The translations under genes and the position numbers were made by a program. A stretch of 64,000 bases of DNA from Agreia sp. VKM Ac-1783 (GTDB taxonomy: Bacteria; Actinomycetota; Actinomycetes; Actinomycetales; Microbacteriaceae), in assembly GCF_900177765.1 (NCBI RefSeq), contig NZ_FXWI01000003.1, positions 186,001 to 250,000 on the forward strand, in the 5' to 3' direction. Below are positions 59,870 through 64,000 of this stretch, in pieces (positions within the stretch are counted from its first letter, which is position 1; each line of letters starts with the position of its first letter). A model generated the notes under the pieces. The model saw only the letters and a program-made list of their open reading frames with translations. It ran no database searches and had not been told where the DNA came from.

Positions 59870-59884
59870 TGACAATCGTTCTCA
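59870..59884. promoter_or_regulatory. Zur-like site between aztA and aztB
   Basis: TGACAATCGTTCTCA, extended to ATGA...TCAT at 59869-59885, in the 50-bp gap between the divergent zinc importer genes. It keeps TGAnAAT..TTnTCA and can control both directions. The same pattern is found twice in front of the RiPP operon and its importer (41663, 41748), which is the main sequence evidence that all belong to one regulon. Confidence 0.75.
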
Positions 59885-59900
59885 TGTAGGGTCGATTGCT

Positions 59901-60788
59901 GTGTCCTTCCTCCTCGATCCCCTGTCGTCGGAGTTCATGCTGCGTGCGCTCGTCGGCGGCGTTCTCGTCGCCACGATGAGCGCGATCGTCGGAACCTGGG
60001 TCGTCATTCGCGGCATGGCTTTTCTCGGCGAGGCTATGGCCCACGGCATGCTGCCGGGCGTCGCAATCGCTACTCTGCTCGGACTTCCCGTGGTGTTCGG
60101 AGCGGCGGTGAGCGCGCTCGTGATGAGCGCCGGCGTCGGCGTCGTCTCTCGTCGGGGTCGCCTCTCGAACGACACGACGATCGGTCTGCTCTTCGTGGGC
60201 ATGCTGGCGCTCGGCGTGATCGTCGTGTCGCGCTCCCGCTCGTTCGCCGTCGATCTCACGGCCATCCTCTTCGGCGACGTGCTCGCCATCGGGTGGAGCG
60301 ACGTGCTGCTGCTCGGCGCTGCCCTCCTCGTGACCGTCGCTGTCGCGGCCCTCTTCCATCGCCCCTTCGTCGCACTGGCCTTCGACCCCCGCATCGCCCG
60401 CACACTCGGACTACGTCCGCGCCTCGCCCAGACCGTGCTCACCGGTCTCGTGACCCTCGCCGTCGTCGCGTCGTACAGCGCGGTCGGCACGCTGCTGGTC
60501 GTCGGTCTGCTGCTCGCCCCCGCGGTTGCCGCAGGCCAATGGATGCGCCGAATCCCCGCGATCATGATGCTCGCGGCGGCCTTCGGGTCGCTCGCGGTGC
60601 TCGTCGGCCTGCTCGTCTCGTGGCACGCATCCACGGCGGCCGGAGCCTCCATCGCCCTCACCTCCATCGTTCTCGCCGCGGTCTCCGCCGGCATCCGCGC
60701 GCTCGCAGCGCGGCTCGGCGCGGCGTCGACCCACTCGTCGCACTCGTCGCGCTCGTCGCACCCGACTGAATCACCGATCACCGCCTAA
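59901..60788 (+). CDS. aztB: Zinc ABC transporter permease (AztB/ZnuB-like)
   Basis: 295 residues from GTG 59901. Eight to nine TM helices with the ABC-3 family N-terminus FMLRALVGGVLVATMSAIVGTWVVIRGMAFLGEAMAHGMLPGVAIATLLG, the coupling segment DPRIARTLGLRPRLAQTVLTGLVTLAVVASYSAVGTLLVVGLLLAPAVAA, and a His/Ser-rich C-terminal tail (HSSHSSRSSH) that may bind zinc. It is first of an operon with a zinc chaperone-like and a binding-protein gene. Confidence 0.9.
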   Translation: MSFLLDPLSSEFMLRALVGGVLVATMSAIVGTWVVIRGMAFLGEAMAHGMLPGVAIATLLGLPVVFGAAVSALVMSAGVGVVSRRGRLSNDTTIGLLFVGMLALGVIVVSRSRSFAVDLTAILFGDVLAIGWSDVLLLGAALLVTVAVAALFHRPFVALAFDPRIARTLGLRPRLAQTVLTGLVTLAVVASYSAVGTLLVVGLLLAPAVAAGQWMRRIPAIMMLAAAFGSLAVLVGLLVSWHASTAAGASIALTSIVLAAVSAGIRALAARLGAASTHSSHSSRSSHPTESPITA

Positions 60789-60799
60789 GAAAGGCCCGC

Positions 60800-62074
60800 G
60801 TGTCCGCACCATCCAGCTATCGCCCTGCCCTCCTCCTCACCGCCGCCCTCGTCACCGCGCTCGCTCTGCCGGGCTGCGCGGCGACCGAAGAAGTACCGGC
60901 CGGCGAGGTCGGCGACGAGTCGACGGAACGCCCGCACGGCTACGTCGAGGGAGCCGACGAGATGCCCGAAGCACAGCTGCACCTCACCGGAATCGACCGC
61001 ACGGGCACGGCCACCCTCGTCGACCTGCTCGACGAGACGAGCGTCTCGCTCGGATCGGTCGACGCTCCCTCCTCGGTCTCGACAGACGGCCGATTCGTCT
61101 TCGCCTCGTTGGCCGAGACGGGAACCCTCACCGTGCTCGACTCGGGCGCGTGGACGGTCGACCACCAGGACCACGTGCACTACTACTCCGCGAAGCCCCG
61201 CCTCGTCGGCACGGTCACGGAGAAGGGCGAGGCCGTCGTCAACGGAGGCCCATCGCTGACCGGCGTCTGGTTCGGTGACAGCGGGGTGGCTCTGCTGCTC
61301 GACTCGGAGGCGCTGGGCCGCGGCGAGGTCGTCGAGACTGCGCACGTCGAGTCGACTCCGCACAGGGGCATGGTCGTTCCCTTCGCCGACGGCGCGCTGG
61401 CGACGGTCGCGGGCAGCGACGGCATCGCATCCGGCGTTCGTGCGATCGACAGACAGGGCGAAACGGTCGAGGGTGTCGAGGCCGAGTGCGCGCAGCTCGA
61501 CGGGTCGATCACGACCAACGTGGGTGTGGTCTTCGGATGCGCCGACGGTGCGCTGCTCGCGACGAGTTCTGGCGACGGCGGCATCGAGTCCGGCGTCGAC
61601 TTCGAGAAGATCCCCTATCCACGGGCCGTCGCCCCGAGCGACCGGGCGATCGACTTCGACAACCGACGCGGACGCCCCGACGTAGCGGCCGTCTCGGGAG
61701 ATCGCGGAGCCTGGCTGCTCGACACCCGCGCTCGGGAGTGGGCGTTCCTGCCGAGCGAGGCTCCGCTCGCCGAGGTCGTGGCGGCATCCGACAACGACGA
61801 CCACATCGTGGCGCTGGCTCGCGATGGACGAGTGCTTCTGCTCGACCCCGTGACCGGTGCGACGCTCGCGGCCACCGAGCCGTTCGCCGCCTCGAGCCTG
61901 GCCGATCCTGCGCTGGCCACGGGGGTCACTCTGCAGCTCGACGCCGACCGGGTCTATCTCAACGCGCCGGCCGACGGCGTGGTCTACGAGCTCGACTACG
62001 GCGACGGGCTCCGCGTCGCCCGCACGCTCACCGTCGGCTCAGAGCCGGCCTTCCTCGCGGAGACCGGACGATGA
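60800..62074 (+). CDS. aztD: AztD-like zinc metallochaperone lipoprotein
   Basis: 424 residues from GTG 60800. The signal peptide ends in a lipobox (PGCAA at about 24-28). The mature N-terminus has HGYVEGADEMPEAQLHL and later DHQDHVHYY, both marks of AztD, the zinc chaperone of Paracoccus AztABCD importers. The rest is a WD/YVTN-like beta-propeller with repeated strands (for example STDGRFVFASLAETGTLTVLDSG). AztD hands zinc to the binding protein AztC. Its stop overlaps the binding-protein gene by 4 bp, matching the functional pair. Confidence 0.86.
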   Translation: MSAPSSYRPALLLTAALVTALALPGCAATEEVPAGEVGDESTERPHGYVEGADEMPEAQLHLTGIDRTGTATLVDLLDETSVSLGSVDAPSSVSTDGRFVFASLAETGTLTVLDSGAWTVDHQDHVHYYSAKPRLVGTVTEKGEAVVNGGPSLTGVWFGDSGVALLLDSEALGRGEVVETAHVESTPHRGMVVPFADGALATVAGSDGIASGVRAIDRQGETVEGVEAECAQLDGSITTNVGVVFGCADGALLATSSGDGGIESGVDFEKIPYPRAVAPSDRAIDFDNRRGRPDVAAVSGDRGAWLLDTRAREWAFLPSEAPLAEVVAASDNDDHIVALARDGRVLLLDPVTGATLAATEPFAASSLADPALATGVTLQLDADRVYLNAPADGVVYELDYGDGLRVARTLTVGSEPAFLAETGR

Positions 62075-63006
62075 GCGCGATGCGTGCGGCGCAGCTTGCC
62101 GTCGGTCTCGCGCTCTCGGCGACGCTCCTCGCCATCACGGGGTGCGCGCAGGCATCCGGTGACGGGGCGGGGGACCGCCCTCTCGTCGTCGTCTCGACGA
62201 ACATTTTGGGAGACGTCGTCGATGAGATCGTCGGAGACGAGGCCGAGGTTCTCGTGCTGATGCGGCGCAACGCAGACCCGCACTCCTTCGAGATCTCGGC
62301 GAAAGAGGCCGCGCGCATCCAGGATGCGGACCTCATCGTCTCGAACGGTCTGGGGCTCGAAGAGGGGCTGCAGAAGAATCTGGATGCGGCCACGGATGCC
62401 GGGGTCCGCTCGATCACGGCCGGCGAGCTCATCGAACCGCTCGAGTACTCGTCGGGCGATGCGGCAGGAGCGCCCGACCCGCACTTCTGGACAGACCCCG
62501 AGCGCATGGTCGAGGTGGTCGCCGGAATCGCGGAGGAGCTCGAGAAGACAGACGGCGTCGACGCGTCGGCCATAGCGTCGAACGCGGCCGAGTACATGGC
62601 GCGGCTCGACGACCTCGACGCCGAGATGACCGCCGCCTTCGCGGCCATTCCCGGTGAACGCCGACAACTCGTGACGAACCACCACGTGTTCGGCTACCTG
62701 GCCGAGCGGTACGACTTCACCGTGATCGGTGCCGTGATTCCCGGCGGCACGACGCTGGCGGCCCCGAGCGCATCCGACCTGGACGACCTGGTCTCCGCCA
62801 TCGAGAAGGCAAAAGTCTCGACGATCTTCGCCGACTCGTCGCAGCCTGACCGTCTCGTTCAGGTCCTGGCCGACGAGGCATCCATCGACGTCGACGTGGT
62901 CGCGCTTTTCACCGAGTCGCTCGGCGAACCCGGCGAGGGCGCCGACACCTACCTGCAGATGATGCGCTCGAACACCGAGCTCATCGCAACCGGGCTGTCT
63001 CCGTAA
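62071..63006 (+). CDS. aztC: Zinc-binding lipoprotein of the ABC importer (AztC-like)
   Basis: 311 residues from the ATG at 62071 (the open frame extends far upstream only as a shadow of aztD). Lipobox ITGC at about 23-26. The cluster A-I binding fold shows the zinc ligands: NADPHSFEISAKEAARIQDADLIVSNGLGLE (His), PDPHFWTDPERMVEVV (His), TNHHVFGYLAERYDF (His) and TIFADSSQPD (Asp). The long His-rich loop of ZnuA is missing, as in AztC, which works with AztD. It delivers zinc to AztB. Confidence 0.92.
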   Translation: MSAMRAAQLAVGLALSATLLAITGCAQASGDGAGDRPLVVVSTNILGDVVDEIVGDEAEVLVLMRRNADPHSFEISAKEAARIQDADLIVSNGLGLEEGLQKNLDAATDAGVRSITAGELIEPLEYSSGDAAGAPDPHFWTDPERMVEVVAGIAEELEKTDGVDASAIASNAAEYMARLDDLDAEMTAAFAAIPGERRQLVTNHHVFGYLAERYDFTVIGAVIPGGTTLAAPSASDLDDLVSAIEKAKVSTIFADSSQPDRLVQVLADEASIDVDVVALFTESLGEPGEGADTYLQMMRSNTELIATGLSP

Positions 63007-63041
63007 GGGACACCTACCCCCCCACCCAAGAAAAGGAAACA

Positions 63042-64000
63042 ATGAAGAATCAGCTCCATCCCGGGCGCATCGCCCTGATCGCGGTCGCCGCATCGGCCCT
63101 GCTCCTCACCGCCTGCGCGACCGACACCGCGCCCGCCCAGACGGCCGGCGCAGCCGCATCCGGATCTGCGCCCAGCCCTCGCGTCTCGCTCACCTACGAC
63201 GGCGGAATCCTCGTGCTCGACGGCACGAGCCTCGACCTCGAGGCCGACCTGCCTCTCGACGGGTTCAACCGCCTCAACTCGGCCGGAGACGGACGCCACG
63301 TTCTCGTGTCGACGACAGACGGGTTCCGGGTTCTCGACACGGGAACGTGGACGGCCGATGGCGCCTCGCAGACTGCTGAGCCCGAGCTCACCGATCTGAC
63401 GTTCGACGCCCCGACGCCCGGCCACGTCGTGCGGCACGGAGACAAGACGATCCTCTTCTCCGACGGCACGGGCGACACCACGATCTTCGACACGGCGGCG
63501 CTGCTGAACGCGGGCGATGACGGGCTGCCCGAGACCGAGGTCGTTCCGGCGCCCGCCGCCCACCACGGTGTGTCGATCGAGTTGGAAGACGGAACTCTGC
63601 TGACCACGATCGGCACGTCTGAGGGGCGCAGCGGAGTGCGGGTGCTCGACGAGTCGCGCACCGAGATCGCCCGCAACGAGGAGTGCCCCTCGGTGCACGG
63701 CGAGGGCACGGTCAAGAACGAGACCGCGGTCTTCGGATGCTCCGATGGCGTGCTGGTCTACGAGGGTGGAGAGTTCACCAAGATCCAGGCGCCGGATGCC
63801 TACGGCCGCACCGGTAACCAGTACGTCACCGAGACCTCCTCGATCGCCGTCGGCGACTACAACTCCGATCCCGACCGCGAGGGCGTTCTGCTCGAGCAGT
63901 TGACCCTGGTCGACACTGTCGCCAAGACGATGAAGATCGTCACGCTGCCCGATGGGGCCGGCTACACCTGGCGCGACGTTGCTCGCGGGCCGAGCGACGA
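63042..64000 (+). CDS. Second AztD-like lipoprotein, C-terminus beyond the window
   Basis: At least 319 residues from the ATG at 63042, behind AAAAGGAAA. The signal peptide ALIAVAASALLLTAC has a lipobox. The propeller strands parallel the first AztD-like protein (DGRHVLVSTTDGFRVLDTGTW; SEGRSGVRVLDESRTEIARNEECPSVHG; TAVFGCSDGVLVYEGGEF, compare VVFGCADGALL). The HGYVEGA N-terminal motif is lacking and the His pair in RHGDKT and AAHHGVS differ, so it may be a divergent chaperone or another metal carrier. It is last in the visible operon. Confidence 0.82.
   Translation, partial: MKNQLHPGRIALIAVAASALLLTACATDTAPAQTAGAAASGSAPSPRVSLTYDGGILVLDGTSLDLEADLPLDGFNRLNSAGDGRHVLVSTTDGFRVLDTGTWTADGASQTAEPELTDLTFDAPTPGHVVRHGDKTILFSDGTGDTTIFDTAALLNAGDDGLPETEVVPAPAAHHGVSIELEDGTLLTTIGTSEGRSGVRVLDESRTEIARNEECPSVHGEGTVKNETAVFGCSDGVLVYEGGEFTKIQAPDAYGRTGNQYVTETSSIAVGDYNSDPDREGVLLEQLTLVDTVAKTMKIVTLPDGAGYTWRDVARGPSD

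Noticed and set aside
61486-63006. 506-codon forward open frame joining aztD sequence to aztC
   Set aside because: The N-terminal part is an out-of-frame reading of aztD. The lipoprotein signal of aztC begins at the ATG at 62071, overlapping the aztD stop by 4 bp.
1-64000. CRISPR array, tRNA or rRNA genes, phage genes, replication origin
   Set aside because: No regularly spaced repeats, cloverleaf-like or ribosomal sequences, phage structural genes, or DnaA-box clusters were recognised by reading both strands. Without a dedicated scan this is not absolute.

Overview
The window is high-GC bacterial DNA with frequent GTG starts, tightly overlapping genes, actinobacterial families (DUF3140, F420-type deazaflavin reductase, MsiK-type sugar ABC operon without its own ATPase) and a codon/word style (many GCATCCG words) typical of Microbacteriaceae. 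It looks chromosomal. The genus cannot be fixed from the sequence alone. No rRNA, tRNA, CRISPR array, integrase or complete insertion sequence was seen.

Layout. 1-7.2 kb: the tail of an amidohydrolase gene, an Fe-S (6-4)-type photolyase (phrB) whose last ~240 bp are duplicated on the far side of a ~2.2 kb insert carrying a MerR regulator and an epimerase-like gene, then small lipoprotein/membrane genes and a nucleoside deaminase. 7.2-16.9 kb: quinone oxidoreductase, a CorA-like membrane protein, methylmalonate-semialdehyde dehydrogenase with a TetR regulator, a cyclase-ATPase signalling protein, a Crp-type regulator, and a sulfite-oxidase-like/FAD reductase/DUF6510 operon. 16.9-23.9 kb: MFS transporter, bicupin, a HicA-fold-like small protein, a two-component system and an ABC-2 exporter. 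23.9-30.4 kb: a sugar operon (DeoR regulator, binding protein, two permeases, class II aldolase, ADP-dependent sugar kinase). 30.4-35.3 kb: deazaflavin reductase, class A beta-lactamase lipoprotein, histidine phosphatase, formaldehyde dehydrogenase, luciferase-like monooxygenase. 44.7-50.2 kb: molybdenum block (FdhF/YdeP-like oxidoreductase, FdhD, MobA-like/DUF6457 fusion, MoeA). 50.3-58.6 kb: uracil permease, UbiB-like kinase, glycosyltransferase, LON-domain protein, CopB-type copper ATPase. 59.2-64 kb: a zinc ABC importer of the AztABCD type.

The most interesting region is 35.3-44.7 kb. A reverse-strand operon encodes a 63-residue peptide made of two almost identical 27-residue repeats, followed by a TOMM-type leader-binding/E1-like protein, an S15/CocE-family hydrolase, two different YcaO proteins that both end in a PxPxP motif, and an MFS exporter. 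This is the gene set of an azoline-forming RiPP pathway (ribosomally made, post-translationally modified peptide). Divergent from it is a FecCD/FecE/binding-protein importer of the metallophore/cobalamin class. Each of the two divergent units has a palindrome just upstream (arms TTGAGAA/TTCTCAA and TTAATGAG/CTCATTAA) that fits the actinobacterial Zur-box pattern TGA-n-AA-nnn-TT-n-TCA. A third match lies between the divergent zinc-importer genes aztA and aztB at 59870-59884. The reading I favour, as a hypothesis, is a zinc-starvation-induced, cysteine-free, repeat-core azoline peptide that is exported by the MFS protein and recovered by its own ABC importer, in other words a candidate RiPP zincophore. 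Metal identity, chemistry and novelty are inference.
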